A stretch of DNA of 64,000 nucleotides from Desulfosoma caldarium (GCF_003751385.1 NZ_RJVA01000009.1:434001-498000), one strand, 5' to 3'. Positions 1 to 9,711 are shown, numbered from the stretch's first letter. Notes: generated by a model from the sequence alone, not told the origin. Numbers and translations: made by a program.

Positions 1-1
1 C

Positions 2-1288
2 TCCATCGGCCGCTCCATTGCCAAGGCCCTTGGGCGGCGTTTCGCCCACATGTCCCTGGCCGGGCTGAGGGATGAGGCGGAGCTGCGAGGGCATCGGCGC
101 ACCTATGTGGGGGCCATGCCGGGGCGCATCATTCAGGAGATTCGGCGCCTGGGGGTTCGAAACCCTGTGCTGATGCTGGATGAAATCGACAAGATCGGCC
201 AAGACTTTCGAGGAGATCCCGCGTCGGTGCTTCTGGAGATTCTTGATGCCGAACAAAATACCCTCTTTATGGACCACTACCTGGATGTGCCCTTTGACCT
301 CTCCGCGACCATGTTTATTGCCACGGCCAATGTGGTGGAGAGGCTACCCGGTCCCCTGCTGGATCGAATGGAAGTCATTGAATTTTCAGGCTACACGGGA
401 AAGGAAAAGGAGCAGATCGCTCAACGACATCTTATTCCCAAGAAGCTTCGCGAAAACGCTTTGGAAGGATGCAAGGTCCATTTTACCGATGAGGCCATAA
501 GGGCTGTCGTGCGAGACTACACGCGAGAGCCCGGACTGCGGCAACTGGAACGGGAAATTGCTTCGATTTGCCGAAAACTTGCTCGAGCCTACGTGCAGGG
601 AACCCAGATTCTCGGCCAACCCGAATACATCGATGAGGTGGCCGTCAAGGAACTGCTGGGGCCACCGCGGTATGCGCCCACGGCGGCAGCCACCGCCCCA
701 CGTGTCGGTGTCACCACAGGTTTGGTCTGGAGTGAACTGGGCGGGGAAATTATTTTTGTGGAAGCGACGCGCATGCCAGGTGCTCGGCAATTGATCCTGA
801 CGGGTTCCTTGGGTAGCGTTTTGAAGGAATCCGCTCAGACGGCCTTGAGTTTTGTGCGCAGTCACGCGGAGGCTTTGGGAATAGATCCACACTTTTTTCA
901 GGAGACCGACATCCACATCCACATCCCTGCCGGCGCCATTCCCAAGGATGGTCCCTCGGCAGGAGCCACCATTTGTTTGGCCCTGGTGTCCTTGCTGACT
1001 CGGCGGCCCGCTCGCTGCGATGTGGCCATCAGCGCCGAGATGACCTTGGGGGGGCGTCTGCTGGCGGTGAGCGGCGTTCGGGAAAAACTCTTGGCCGCTC
1101 AAAGGGCCCATTTGCGGACCGTCATTTTGCCAGAAGGGAACAAAGCAGAGGTGGAAAACCTGCCCGCGGACGTTCTGGAAGGCCTCACCATCCTGACCTT
1201 CGGGGAAATTCTGCAGGCCGTGGAGGAAGTCTTGGCGTCTGAGCCGTTGTCTGTTCCCCAGGAACCCAAAACTCCATGCCGCATCTGA
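2..1288 (+). CDS. lon: Lon ATP-dependent protease, 5' truncated by window edge
   Basis: This is the C-terminal part of the Lon serine protease, which degrades misfolded and regulatory proteins in the cytoplasm. The reading frame is open from base 2, so the N-terminal substrate-binding domain and the Walker A loop lie outside the window; about 428 codons remain. The visible part starts just after Walker A, with the RDEAEIRGHRRTY-like segment typical of Lon, then the Walker B region (LMLDEIDKIG), the AAA+ lid, and the protease domain with PKDGPSAGAT, whose Ser is the nucleophile, and the downstream Lys of the Ser-Lys dyad (REKLLAAQRA). An apparent start at base 50 is internal. The gene converges on a minus-strand regulator with only 17 bases between the stops. 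Confidence 0.95.
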   Translation, partial: SIGRSIAKALGRRFAHMSLAGLRDEAELRGHRRTYVGAMPGRIIQEIRRLGVRNPVLMLDEIDKIGQDFRGDPASVLLEILDAEQNTLFMDHYLDVPFDLSATMFIATANVVERLPGPLLDRMEVIEFSGYTGKEKEQIAQRHLIPKKLRENALEGCKVHFTDEAIRAVVRDYTREPGLRQLEREIASICRKLARAYVQGTQILGQPEYIDEVAVKELLGPPRYAPTAAATAPRVGVTTGLVWSELGGEIIFVEATRMPGARQLILTGSLGSVLKESAQTALSFVRSHAEALGIDPHFFQETDIHIHIPAGAIPKDGPSAGATICLALVSLLTRRPARCDVAISAEMTLGGRLLAVSGVREKLLAAQRAHLRTVILPEGNKAEVENLPADVLEGLTILTFGEILQAVEEVLASEPLSVPQEPKTPCRI

Positions 1289-1305
1289 CACCAGGCCGAA
1301 GGGTT

Positions 1306-2661
1306 CTAATCGGCGAGGTTGTACGATTTGAGCTTCCGCCACAGAGAAGCGCGGTTGATACCCAAGATTTGCGCCGCGCGCGTTCGGTTCCCTCGAACCT
1401 TCTTGAGCACCCAGAGAATGTATTCCTTTTCCGCTTCCTCCAGTGTGAGGAACTCTCGAAAAGGCGGGCGACTCACGCGAAGCGTGATCTGCTGCAGGTC
1501 CGGAGGAAGGTGTTCGGGCAAAATCGTGGATCCTTGGGCCAGAGCCACGGCCCGTTCAATGATGTTTTGCAGTTCCCTCACGTTTCCTGGAAATTCGTAA
1601 CGCAAAAGAATATCCAAAACTTCCGGAGCGATGTCGTGCACCTCCTTGCCCTGAGCCGTGGCTGCCTTTTTTAGAAAATGGCGGCACAGCAAGGGAATGT
1701 CATCCTTGCGTTCGGCCAGGGTGGGCACGTAAAGTGTGACCACGTTGAGGCGGTAATAGAGATCCGGGCGAAACTTCTTGGTGGCCATTTCTTTGGACAA
1801 ATCCTTGTTGGTGGCCGCCACGACGCGAATGTCCACAGGGATTTCTTCGGTGCCCCCGACGCGTAGAAGCTTCCTTTCCTGAAGAACGCGCAAGAGCTTG
1901 ACTTGCATGGAAAGGGGCATGTCGCCCACCTCGTCGAGAAAGACCGTGCCTTCCGAGGCGGCTTCCAGCAGGCCGATCTTGACATTCCCGGCTCCCGTGA
2001 AGGCTTCCTTTTCATGGCCGAAGAGTTCGTTGGCCAAGAGTTCTTCGGAAAAGGCCGCACAGCTGATGGCCATGAAGCGTTTCTCCTTCCTCGGGCTCAG
2101 GACGTGGATGGCGCGGGCCACCAGTTCTTTGCCTGTGCCCGTTTCCCCAAGGATGAGGACATTGCAGTCGGTGGGCGCAACCTGTTCAATCATTCGTTGC
2201 AGGGCCTGAATCTTGGCGCTCTTGCCCACCAAAAGTGCCTTGGTGTCCCCTTGGACCACCTGCCGGCGCAATTCCTGCACTTCTTGGTGGAGACGTCGCC
2301 GCTCCAAAGCGTTGCGAACCAAGTGGCGCACTTCGTCCAGCTTGAAAGGCTTAGGCAGGTAGTAATAGGCTCCCTTTTGCATGGCCTCCACAGCCGAAGA
2401 GACGCTGGCATAGCCGGTGATCATAATGACTTCCGTGGTGGGGCTCAATTCCTTGCATCGTTCGAGAACCGCCATGCCCCCAAGGGTTTCCATGCGAAGA
2501 TCCGTCAAGACCACGTCAAAGGTCTGTTTTTCCAACTCCCGCAGCGCCTTTTCTCCGCTGTCGACCATCACCACATGGTAGCCTTCCTTACTGAGCACAT
2601 GGGCCAGGTTTTCCCGAGCGATGCGTTCGTCGTCCACAACAAGAATCTGCGCCGCCGTCAT
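1306..2661 (-). CDS. Sigma-54-dependent response regulator, NtrC family
   Basis: The 451-residue protein has the three domains of NtrC-type activators: a receiver (residues ~5-120, VLTDLRM holding the phospho-acceptor Asp), an AAA+ sigma-54 interaction domain (Walker A GETGTGKE, Walker B FLDEVGDM) and a C-terminal Fis-type helix-turn-helix (RTRAAQILGINRASLWRK). It would activate sigma-54 promoters when phosphorylated by the kinase encoded immediately upstream; the two genes overlap by 4 bases (ATGA), so they are translationally coupled. One oddity is that the GAFTGA loop that contacts sigma-54 reads EAFTGA. Target genes cannot be told from the sequence. Confidence 0.93.
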   Translation of the reverse strand: MTAAQILVVDDERIARENLAHVLSKEGYHVVMVDSGEKALRELEKQTFDVVLTDLRMETLGGMAVLERCKELSPTTEVIMITGYASVSSAVEAMQKGAYYYLPKPFKLDEVRHLVRNALERRRLHQEVQELRRQVVQGDTKALLVGKSAKIQALQRMIEQVAPTDCNVLILGETGTGKELVARAIHVLSPRKEKRFMAISCAAFSEELLANELFGHEKEAFTGAGNVKIGLLEAASEGTVFLDEVGDMPLSMQVKLLRVLQERKLLRVGGTEEIPVDIRVVAATNKDLSKEMATKKFRPDLYYRLNVVTLYVPTLAERKDDIPLLCRHFLKKAATAQGKEVHDIAPEVLDILLRYEFPGNVRELQNIIERAVALAQGSTILPEHLPPDLQQITLRVSRPPFREFLTLEEAEKEYILWVLKKVRGNRTRAAQILGINRASLWRKLKSYNLAD

Positions 2662-4109
2662 GCCTTCTCACCGTCTTGCACCGCGACAGGGGATTTGAGG
2701 GGCAGCGTGAGGGTAAAACGCGTGCCTTCCCCCTCGTGGCTCACCACCGTGATGGTTCCCCGGTGTTGCTCCACAATACCGTAGCAGATGGACAGGCCCA
2801 GCCCCGTGCCCGAACCCACTTCCTTGGTCGTGAAGAAGGGATCAAAGATTCTGCTCAGGTTTTCTGGAGCAATGCCGCCACCCGTATCCTCCACACTGAT
2901 AAAGACCTTTTCCCTCGCCGGATCCGTCCACGCTCGCGTCGTGATCTTTCCTGTGCCATCCTTGATGGCCTGAATGGCGTTCATGTAAAGGTTCAATAAG
3001 ACCTGCTGCATCCGCTGGGAATCCAAAGGCACCACGAGGTCTTCAGGTATATCGGCTTCCATGGAGATGCCGGAGGGCACCTGGCTGGAAATCAGTCGGA
3101 ACGTGCGCTCCACCAGATGCTTCAGCGGGGTGGGCGCAATGGTGAATTCCTTGACACGGGCAAATTCCAGAAGACCTCGAACGATGTCCCTGGCCCTGGT
3201 CACTTCCTGTTCCACATTGACCAGAAGACGGCGCAGAAAATCTGTGTCTCCGGACGCCACTTCTTCCAGGGCGATCTGGCACGACGTGGAGATGTTATTG
3301 AGCGGGTTGTTCAACTGATGGGCGATGCCGGAGGTGAGAATGCCCAAGGATGCCAGTTTCTTCGTCTGCACCAACTGGTCCTGGCGCCGCTTCAACTCGT
3401 CCACCATGCGGTTAAAGGCCTCCAAAACCTGCTGGGTTTCGTCATGGGTTTGCGGCACGTCCACAGGCCGAAAATCTCCATGAGCAATCTTCATGGTGCT
3501 TTCTTCGATGATGCGCAACGGCCCAATGATCTTTCGGCTCACAAAAGGCATCAAGAAGATGGTGAAAACAATCAAAACGGCCAAGGACAAAACCAACTGG
3601 GTTTTCAGGGATCGAATGATGTCCAGAATGCGCTGCCTCTCAAAGGCCACTAACTGGTTGGCCAGCTCGACCAAGTTCTTGCCTCTCTCGCGAATGCTGT
3701 TTTCCAGAAGTTCCACATCGCTCGCCGAGCGGTTCGTTTGCAGTTGTTTCAGCACGCTTTGGTAGCCCACGAGTTCCGCTCGAAGGGCCTTCAAGGACTC
3801 CCCCCCGTGCAGCCGCCGCATGTGAGGAGACCAATTCTCAATCATGGTCAAAGCCTTGTTCAGGTAATCCTCGTTTTCCTGCAGGGCATCTTCCAATTGA
3901 TACAAGAAGAAGTTTTTTTCATAACGGCGCATTTCCAAAATGGTGTTGCTGAGGTCGTCCGCATATTCCACGAAATGAATTTTTTGCTCAATATCCAACA
4001 GATATTTGTACGAGAGGCCTCCAACCCCTACGACGCACACCGTCAGCGCCCAGAGGCCGAAGGCGATCTTTTGGCGAATGTTTAGTTTCATTTTCAAAGG
4101 TAGGCGCAT
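2658..4109 (-). CDS. Membrane sensor histidine kinase with HAMP domain
   Basis: This 483-residue kinase has an N-terminal membrane helix (residues ~12-32), a helical periplasmic sensor region, a second helix (~168-190), a HAMP linker, a HisKA dimerisation domain with the phospho-His in SGIAHQLNNPLNNIS, and an HATPase domain with N box (NLYMNAIQAI), DTGGGI and GTGLGLSI. It is the partner of the NtrC-type regulator that follows it with a 4-base overlap. The sensor region is a four-helix-bundle-like stretch without recognisable ligand residues, so the signal is unknown. Confidence 0.92.
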   Translation of the reverse strand: MRLPLKMKLNIRQKIAFGLWALTVCVVGVGGLSYKYLLDIEQKIHFVEYADDLSNTILEMRRYEKNFFLYQLEDALQENEDYLNKALTMIENWSPHMRRLHGGESLKALRAELVGYQSVLKQLQTNRSASDVELLENSIRERGKNLVELANQLVAFERQRILDIIRSLKTQLVLSLAVLIVFTIFLMPFVSRKIIGPLRIIEESTMKIAHGDFRPVDVPQTHDETQQVLEAFNRMVDELKRRQDQLVQTKKLASLGILTSGIAHQLNNPLNNISTSCQIALEEVASGDTDFLRRLLVNVEQEVTRARDIVRGLLEFARVKEFTIAPTPLKHLVERTFRLISSQVPSGISMEADIPEDLVVPLDSQRMQQVLLNLYMNAIQAIKDGTGKITTRAWTDPAREKVFISVEDTGGGIAPENLSRIFDPFFTTKEVGSGTGLGLSICYGIVEQHRGTITVVSHEGEGTRFTLTLPLKSPVAVQDGEKA

Positions 4110-4280
4110 GGCTTCGCCCTCGGGACCTTTTTGTCACCTTCTCGTATCGGTCATGGCGAGGTCCATCACCCCGCTGAATGAGAGAACCTTCGCCGGGGTA
4201 TTGTCTCGGCGCGGAAGCGCCGCAAGGCGCGATTCTCTTGAAAAGATCGCTCGCCCGCTGATCGCCGAGCACATGCCCAT

Positions 4281-4300
4281 CGCGGCTCGCGCCGCTCCCG
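4281..4300. repeat. GC-rich dispersed repeat, half copy
   Basis: A 19-base block reading CGCGGCTCGCGCCGCTCCC occurs here and again at 36891-36909, with a diverged form near 49944-49960. It is a REP-like unit, part of a larger inverted repeat in the copy at 36860. It lies in the 226-base gap between a kinase gene and hemW. No function can be assigned. Confidence 0.5.
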
Positions 4301-4335
4301 CAGCAAACCGAAACACCACTCTTTTAGTTTAACCG

Positions 4336-5469
4336 TCACGGAAACAGAAGTGGAAGCCGATCGGCCACCAGCCACCCGTTTCGCGTGGGCACCACAAAGC
4401 CGTCTCGAACCTGGACCAGACCGTCCGCCTGGGCTTTGTGAACCGCCGAGACCGCAGCTTCGTCTGCGCCCACGACGTCCATGGGAACGCCTTCACGGGT
4501 GCGAAAACCGAGAAAGAGCCGCTCCAGGCGCGCCTGCTCGGCAGAAAGTTCCTCCATGAAGTCCACGCAGGAGGCGCCGTCTCGAAGCTGCGCGACGTAG
4601 CGCGCCACGGACCGCACATTGGCCCACCGCCTTTGGCCGTCAAAAGAATGGGCTCCCGGCCCCAACCCAAGATAGGGAACCCGCCGCCAGTACTTGCCGT
4701 TGTGGCGCGACATCCATTTTTCCGACCGCGCGTAGTTGGAAATTTCGTAATGAATATAGCCTCGGTCTTGCAAAAAATTCGACGTCGTTTCGAAAAAGAC
4801 GCAGAGCGTGTCTTCGCTCGGCCTAAAAAGTCGCTCTTGCGCCACGGAATTCGCCAAAGGCGTTCCCGGTTCCACGCTCAGTTCGTAGCATGAGAGGTGT
4901 TCCGGGTTGAACGACAAAACGTCCTTAAGGGTCTTCATCCATTGGGACAAACTCTGCCCCGGCACGGCCCACATGAGATCCACGCTCAGATGAAAGCTTT
5001 CGGCACGGCGCAGCGTCTCCAATGCCTCAAGGGCTCGGCACGCCGTATGTCGCCTGCCCAGCCTCTTCAACAAGGCCTCATCCAACACCTGCACGCCCAC
5101 ACTCACCCGAGTGATGCCTTCATCGGCCCACAAAGCCACCGCGTCTCCAGAAACATCTTCCGGATTGGCCTCCAAGGTCACTTCGCAGTCTTCGACCCAG
5201 GCGAAGCGCCGGCGCAAACCTCGAAGCATTCGGCGCAGCAGAGGCGCGGAAAGCAAGCTGGGCGTGCCGCCTCCCACATACAGGGTGTCCACGGGGCCGA
5301 AACGGTCGCGGTACCCATCCGCTTCCCGCAACAGCGCGTCCACATAGTCGGGCATCCAGCTTTCCTGCACCGTGGAATAAAAGGCGCAGTACGCGCATTT
5401 GCCTCGGCAAAACGGCACATGGACATAGAGCCCCGGGCCGTCGGCCACCGCCTTGTGCTCCTCCGTCAT
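4336..5469 (-). CDS. hemW: HemW-like radical SAM protein (haem chaperone)
   Basis: The 377-residue protein is a cytoplasmic radical SAM enzyme of the coproporphyrinogen-III-oxidase-like group; family members act mainly as haem chaperones. It has the cluster motif CRGKCAYC (residues ~21-28), the glycine-rich SAM loop (YVGGGTPS), EANPED, and the HemW C-terminal domain. The chosen start at 5469 overlaps the lepA stop in an ATGA, which argues for translational coupling; the frame stays open a further 45 codons upstream, but that part lies inside lepA and does not look like HemW. Neighbouring haem-requiring genes (an octahaem cytochrome) are compatible with the role. Confidence 0.88.
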   Translation of the reverse strand: MTEEHKAVADGPGLYVHVPFCRGKCAYCAFYSTVQESWMPDYVDALLREADGYRDRFGPVDTLYVGGGTPSLLSAPLLRRMLRGLRRRFAWVEDCEVTLEANPEDVSGDAVALWADEGITRVSVGVQVLDEALLKRLGRRHTACRALEALETLRRAESFHLSVDLMWAVPGQSLSQWMKTLKDVLSFNPEHLSCYELSVEPGTPLANSVAQERLFRPSEDTLCVFFETTSNFLQDRGYIHYEISNYARSEKWMSRHNGKYWRRVPYLGLGPGAHSFDGQRRWANVRSVARYVAQLRDGASCVDFMEELSAEQARLERLFLGFRTREGVPMDVVGADEAAVSAVHKAQADGLVQVRDGFVVPTRNGWLVADRLPLLFP

Positions 5470-7262
5470 TCCTTGTCCGTTTTCAACACCGCCACAAAGG
5501 CGCTTTGTGGAATGGAGACGGAACCCACCATTTTCATGCGCTTTTTCCCTTTTTTCTGCTTTTCCAAAAGCTTGCGCTTTCGTGTGATGTCTCCTCCATA
5601 GCACTTGGCCGTCACATCCTTGCGAAAGGCAGAAATGGTGGATCGGGCAATGATCTTTCCCCCAACGGCGCCCTGAATGGCTATCTTGAACTGATGTCTG
5701 GGAATTTCTTCCTTAAGCCGGTCGCAGACCTGCACGGCCCAGGTTCGAGCGCGATTTCGGTGAACGATGAGGGACAAAGCGTCCACCTTTTCACCGTTGA
5801 CCAAAATGTCCAACTTCACCAGGTCACTGGAGCGGTAGCCGATCCATTCGTAGTCAAAGGAGCCGTAGCCTTGGGTGACTGTCTTGAGCCGGTCGTAAAA
5901 GTCGTAGATGACTTCAGCTAAAGGCATGTCACAGACGATCTCCACACGACCCGGACCGGGTACGCTGAACCTCGGGTTTTCCCCCCGGCGTTCCGTGCAC
6001 AGCTTGAGCACGGCGCCCATGTAACGATCCGGACACAAAATGGCCGCTCGAATGTAAGGTTCTTCCGTGCCTTTGATGTGCACGGGATCCGGATAATATT
6101 GAGGATTTTCCACCGTGATCGTCTCGCCCGTATCCAGAGTGAATCGATATTGCACACTGGGAATGGTCATAATGATGGACTGATCGTATTCGCGCTCCAG
6201 CCGTTCCTGAACGATTTCCAAATGCAACAATCCGAGAAAACCGCACCGAAAGCCCTGGCCCAGAGCGGCCGACGAATCCTTTTGATAGACCAGCGCCGCA
6301 TCATTGAGTTTGTATTTTTCCAGGGCGTCCTGAAGGGACGCATAGTCGTCCGAAGACACAGGATAAATGGACGAAAACACCACCGGTTTCACTTCCCGAA
6401 AGCCTGGCAAAGCTGCGGCAACGGGCTTTTCATTCAGGGTGATCGTATCTCCGATGCGCACATCACTCACCGTCTTGATCCCGGCAAGGATGTAACCCAC
6501 TTGGCCGGCTTCCAGCTCCGGCCGGGGTTCGCGCTTGAGGCGAAAGAGCCCCACTTCCTCCACTTTGTAGACCGCGCCGTTGGAAAGAAAGCGGATGTGA
6601 TCCCCCACCCGCACTCGCCCGTCAAAGACTCGGCACGCCACCACTGCCCCGCGAAACGGGTCGTAGTGCGCATCAAAAACCAGGGCGGCCAAGGGCTTTG
6701 ACGGATCCCCTTGAGGTGCCGGAATGCGCGAGACGATGGCTTCAAAGACATCCTGAATGCCCAAGCCTTCCTTGGCCGAACACAATATGGCGCGGTCCGC
6801 TTCAAGGCCCAGCTCGGTTTCGATTTCTCCCTTGACCCGATCCACATCGGCCGAGGGCAGATCGATTTTGTTGATCACCGGCACAATGACCAGATCATGC
6901 TCCATGGCCGCGTAAAGGTTGGCCAGAGTCTGGGCCTCCACGCCTTGAGAGGCGTCGACCAGAAGCAGCACGCCTTCGCACGACGCCAAAGCTCTGGAAA
7001 CCTCGTAGGAAAAATCCACATGACCTGGGGTGTCGATGAGGTTCAACTGATAGGTACGGCCGTCAAGGCCCGTGTAGGGAAGTGTCGCCGTGTTGCTCTT
7101 GATGGTGATGCCGCGCTCTCGCTCCAGATCCAAAGTATCCAAAATCTGGTCGCGAAATCCCCGCGCATCCACGAGTCCGGCCGCCTGAATGAGGCGGTCG
7201 GCCAGAGTGGACTTGCCGTGGTCGATGTGGGCAATGATGCTAAAATTGCGAAGGTGTTCCAT
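5466..7262 (-). CDS. lepA: Elongation factor 4 (LepA), back-translocating GTPase
   Basis: The 598-residue length matches LepA/EF4, the ribosome-bound GTPase that remobilises stalled ribosomes. The G1 motif is AHIDHGKSTL (residues ~11-20), followed by DTPGHVDF (G3) and NKIDLP (G4), then EF-Tu-like domain II, EF-G-like domains III and V, and the lysine-rich LepA-specific C-terminal domain (KRKLLEKQKKGKKRMK). It sits between a nucleoside transporter gene (21-base gap) and hemW (4-base overlap), all in one direction, probably one operon. Confidence 0.97.
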   Translation of the reverse strand: MEHLRNFSIIAHIDHGKSTLADRLIQAAGLVDARGFRDQILDTLDLERERGITIKSNTATLPYTGLDGRTYQLNLIDTPGHVDFSYEVSRALASCEGVLLLVDASQGVEAQTLANLYAAMEHDLVIVPVINKIDLPSADVDRVKGEIETELGLEADRAILCSAKEGLGIQDVFEAIVSRIPAPQGDPSKPLAALVFDAHYDPFRGAVVACRVFDGRVRVGDHIRFLSNGAVYKVEEVGLFRLKREPRPELEAGQVGYILAGIKTVSDVRIGDTITLNEKPVAAALPGFREVKPVVFSSIYPVSSDDYASLQDALEKYKLNDAALVYQKDSSAALGQGFRCGFLGLLHLEIVQERLEREYDQSIIMTIPSVQYRFTLDTGETITVENPQYYPDPVHIKGTEEPYIRAAILCPDRYMGAVLKLCTERRGENPRFSVPGPGRVEIVCDMPLAEVIYDFYDRLKTVTQGYGSFDYEWIGYRSSDLVKLDILVNGEKVDALSLIVHRNRARTWAVQVCDRLKEEIPRHQFKIAIQGAVGGKIIARSTISAFRKDVTAKCYGGDITRKRKLLEKQKKGKKRMKMVGSVSIPQSAFVAVLKTDKE

Positions 7263-7283
7263 GAACGCCTCTTTCCTAACGGT

Positions 7284-8540
7284 TCAATAAAAGATGCCGA
7301 TGACCGCACCGGTCACGCAGGTGGCCAACGTGCCGGCCACAATGGATCGCATGCCAAGGGCCACGATTTCCGAGCGCCGCGACGGCACCATGGCCCCCAG
7401 CCCCCCGATCATGATTCCCAAAGACCCCATGTTGGCAAATCCACACAAGGCATAGGTCATGATGAGTCGGCTGCGCAACGACAACGCCTCTTCAGGCAAA
7501 GCCGCCAGGTCCAAATAGGCCATGAATTCGTTGAGGACCGTCTTGATCCCCATGAGGCGCCCGGCCACCTGAGCCTCACTCCAGGACATGCCCATGAGCC
7601 ACGTGACGGGGGCCATGACGGCGCCCAAAAGGCGCTGAATCGTCCATGGCTCTCCATGCCAAGGGGGTACGAGGGCAAGAATGGCGTTGGCAAGATGCAC
7701 GAGAGCCACAAAAACAATCAGCATGGCCACAATGTTGAGAAACAACGACAAGCCCGCCACCGTGCCTTGCGTCACCGCATCCATGGTACTGCGCGCGTCC
7801 GAAACCACCTCGAAGGTCGTTTCGTCGGTTTCAGACGACGCCTCGGATGGCGGCACCATGAGCTTGCTCACCACCACGGCCGCCGGCGCGCTCATGAGGG
7901 AAGCCACCAGGAGATGGCCCATGACACCGGGAAGAGCCTTTTGCAGAATGCTTGCATAAAGAACCATCACCGTGCCGGCAATGGTGGCCATGCCGGCCGT
8001 CATCAAGGTAAAGAGCCCGCTGCGCGAAAGGGTTTCCAGATAGGGGCGCACCAAAACAGGGGCTTCCACCATGCCCACAAAAATGTTGGCACAGGTGCCC
8101 AGGGCTTCGGCGCCTCCAAGCCCCGTGGACTTGCGAAGGGACCACGCCAAAGCGCGGACCACCCATGGAATGATCTTCCAGTAAAACAGCACAGAAGACA
8201 AAGCGCTCATGACCACCACCAAGGGCAGCCCTCGAAATGCCAAAATGTAGGCCGAAGCTCCGGACTTCACTTCAAAGGGCAACGGAGCGCCCCCAAGGTA
8301 GCCGAAAACCAGTCCCGTTCCGGCTTCCGTCGCCTCGGAGACCACCTGCACCACGCGATGCAGAAGAAAAAAAACTTCTTGAATCTTCGGCACATGGACC
8401 ATGGCCACAGCCATGCCCAGCTGCAGCACAACGCCTCCCCACACCGACCTCCAAGCAAGCCGCCGCCGGTTTTCTGAAAACATCCACGCGATAAACAAAA
8501 GCACCACCACGCCCAACGCGCTCTGAAAACGCAACATCAT
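7284..8540 (-). CDS. Concentrative nucleoside transporter, NupC/CNT family
   Basis: This 418-residue polytopic membrane protein matches CNT transporters, which import nucleosides with Na+ or H+. Family features include the N-terminal helices, the gate domain, a GTCANIFVGMVEAPVLVRPYL segment (residues ~145-165), and the conserved end region with SRLIMTYALCGFANMGSLGI. The gene begins the minus-strand group nupC-like, lepA, hemW. Substrate preference cannot be read from the sequence. It is preceded by about 290 bases without a gene, which must hold divergent promoters for this gene and the CGGC gene on the other strand. Confidence 0.9.
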   Translation of the reverse strand: MMLRFQSALGVVVLLFIAWMFSENRRRLAWRSVWGGVVLQLGMAVAMVHVPKIQEVFFLLHRVVQVVSEATEAGTGLVFGYLGGAPLPFEVKSGASAYILAFRGLPLVVVMSALSSVLFYWKIIPWVVRALAWSLRKSTGLGGAEALGTCANIFVGMVEAPVLVRPYLETLSRSGLFTLMTAGMATIAGTVMVLYASILQKALPGVMGHLLVASLMSAPAAVVVSKLMVPPSEASSETDETTFEVVSDARSTMDAVTQGTVAGLSLFLNIVAMLIVFVALVHLANAILALVPPWHGEPWTIQRLLGAVMAPVTWLMGMSWSEAQVAGRLMGIKTVLNEFMAYLDLAALPEEALSLRSRLIMTYALCGFANMGSLGIMIGGLGAMVPSRRSEIVALGMRSIVAGTLATCVTGAVIGIFY

Positions 8541-8827
8541 TCCCCCTGTTCCGTCTAGGCTCGGGCCGACATTATCAAGGGCTCACCTAAGGGTCAACGA
8601 CACGTTGGCCCCGCCACACCCGATCAAAGACCATGTCAAGTGTCCCGTTGGTGCCAATGAGGGTTCATGGATCTTGTCAGATCATAGGTCTTCATAAAAT
8701 GGTTGATTCATCTTCCTGTCTGTGAAATAAAAGACAACCAGGGAGTCAAGGGAATTTCAGGTACGGCGCTGGAACGGCTGGCGCCAAAACAAGGGCGCAT
8801 GTCACCGGAACACAGGAGGGCTGGACA

Positions 8828-9172
8828 ATGAAAAAGGTGGCCATTGTGGGATGCGGGGCCTACATGGACAGCGGCTACGGGTGTTCGGGCGAATGGCGCT
8901 GCCTCAAGGCGGCGGCTCTTGGAGAAGGCCAATTCAGCGAACCCGTGCATGTGACGGCATTTGTGCGCTGTGAGTGCCCCGGGCGGACGACGGTACCCAA
9001 TATGGGCGTGGCCATGAAAATGTCGGACATCAAGCCCGATGCCATTTATCTCAGTTCATGCCTGGTCAACGCCAAACCGGGATGCCCCTACGCCACGGCC
9101 GAACAGATGGCCGAAATGCTCCAAGGCAAATTCGGTGTTCCCGTGGTTTTGGGCACCCACGATTATCACTAA
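8828..9172 (+). CDS. CGGC domain-containing protein
   Basis: The 114-residue protein belongs to the small CGGC-domain family, presumed metal-binding proteins found mostly in anaerobes. It has a Rossmann-like start (KKVAIVGCGAYMDSGYGC), clustered cysteines (YGCSGEWRC, RCECPGRT, SSCLVNAKPGCPY) and the family end LGTHDYH. A ribosome-binding site AGGAGGGC precedes the ATG. No partner gene adjoins it; downstream on the other strand lie only broken genes. The exact function of the family is not known to me. Confidence 0.8.
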   Translation: MKKVAIVGCGAYMDSGYGCSGEWRCLKAAALGEGQFSEPVHVTAFVRCECPGRTTVPNMGVAMKMSDIKPDAIYLSSCLVNAKPGCPYATAEQMAEMLQGKFGVPVVLGTHDYH

Positions 9173-9202
9173 TTGCGGCCGACACGACGTGCGCCGTGAA
9201 GG

Positions 9203-9592
9203 TCAAACCATGCGACCACCGACGTAAGCCCGTTGCTCCAGACGGCGCGACACGGCGGATACCCCGGCCGTCAGAAGAAAGTCAAGCGCACCCACGGCCA
9301 AATAGACTTCAAAGGCACGAAAAGTGCGCGTGTAAATGAGCTGACTCATGCGCGTGAGTTCCGTGATCGCCAAGACGGAAACCAGTGAAGATTCTTTCAG
9401 AACGGCAGAAAAGGCGTTGACCAAAGGAGGCACCGCGACACGCAGGCTCTGGGGGCCGATGACGTGTACCATGCTTTGAAACCATGTCAAACCCAGAGCC
9501 CTCGCCGCATTCATCTGCCCTCTTTCAACAGAGGCCATGGCGCCGCGGATGATTTTCAAAATGTACGCGCCGCCGTTGAGTCCAAGGCCCAA
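9203..9592 (-). pseudogene. Polar amino-acid ABC transporter permease remnant
   Basis: About 130 codons encode the C-terminal half of a His/Glu/Gln/Arg-type ABC permease, with the EAA-loop-like run RGQMNAARALGLTWFQSM followed by the usual final helices. Complete family members have about 210-230 residues, and the first half is missing: just upstream the frame meets a TGA near 9626. The only available start is a TTG inside a transmembrane helix. Immediately upstream in the same direction lies a fragment of a matching substrate-binding protein, so this was once an amino-acid uptake operon that has been truncated. Confidence 0.75.
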
Positions 9593-9618
9593 AACGGCGG
9601 CGGTTGTCCTGTTCGCGC

Positions 9619-9702
9619 CTCACCAAGAACTTCATAGGACGGATCGACTTTGATTTGATTCACCGCATAGGCCTATCCAACGATAATGGCATCTATGCGC
9701 CC
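9619..9702 (-). pseudogene. Amino-acid substrate-binding protein remnant
   Basis: A short minus-strand stretch translates as RIDAIIVG, a TAG stop, then AYAVNQIKVDPSYEVLGE. This resembles the hinge region of periplasmic amino-acid-binding proteins (SBP family 3), where a motif of the type G-x-I-D-A-V-I-x-D is followed by a segment of the form P-x-Y-x-V-L-x-E. It directly precedes the permease fragment. Both ends are lost, so it is non-functional. Confidence 0.5.
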
Positions 9703-9711
9703 ATGCCCACC

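Noticed and set aside
6711-8477. 588-codon + strand open frame over lepA and the nucleoside transporter
   Set aside because: It is antisense to two clear genes, is rich in His, Gln and Arg as GC-rich antisense frames are, and has no family resemblance.
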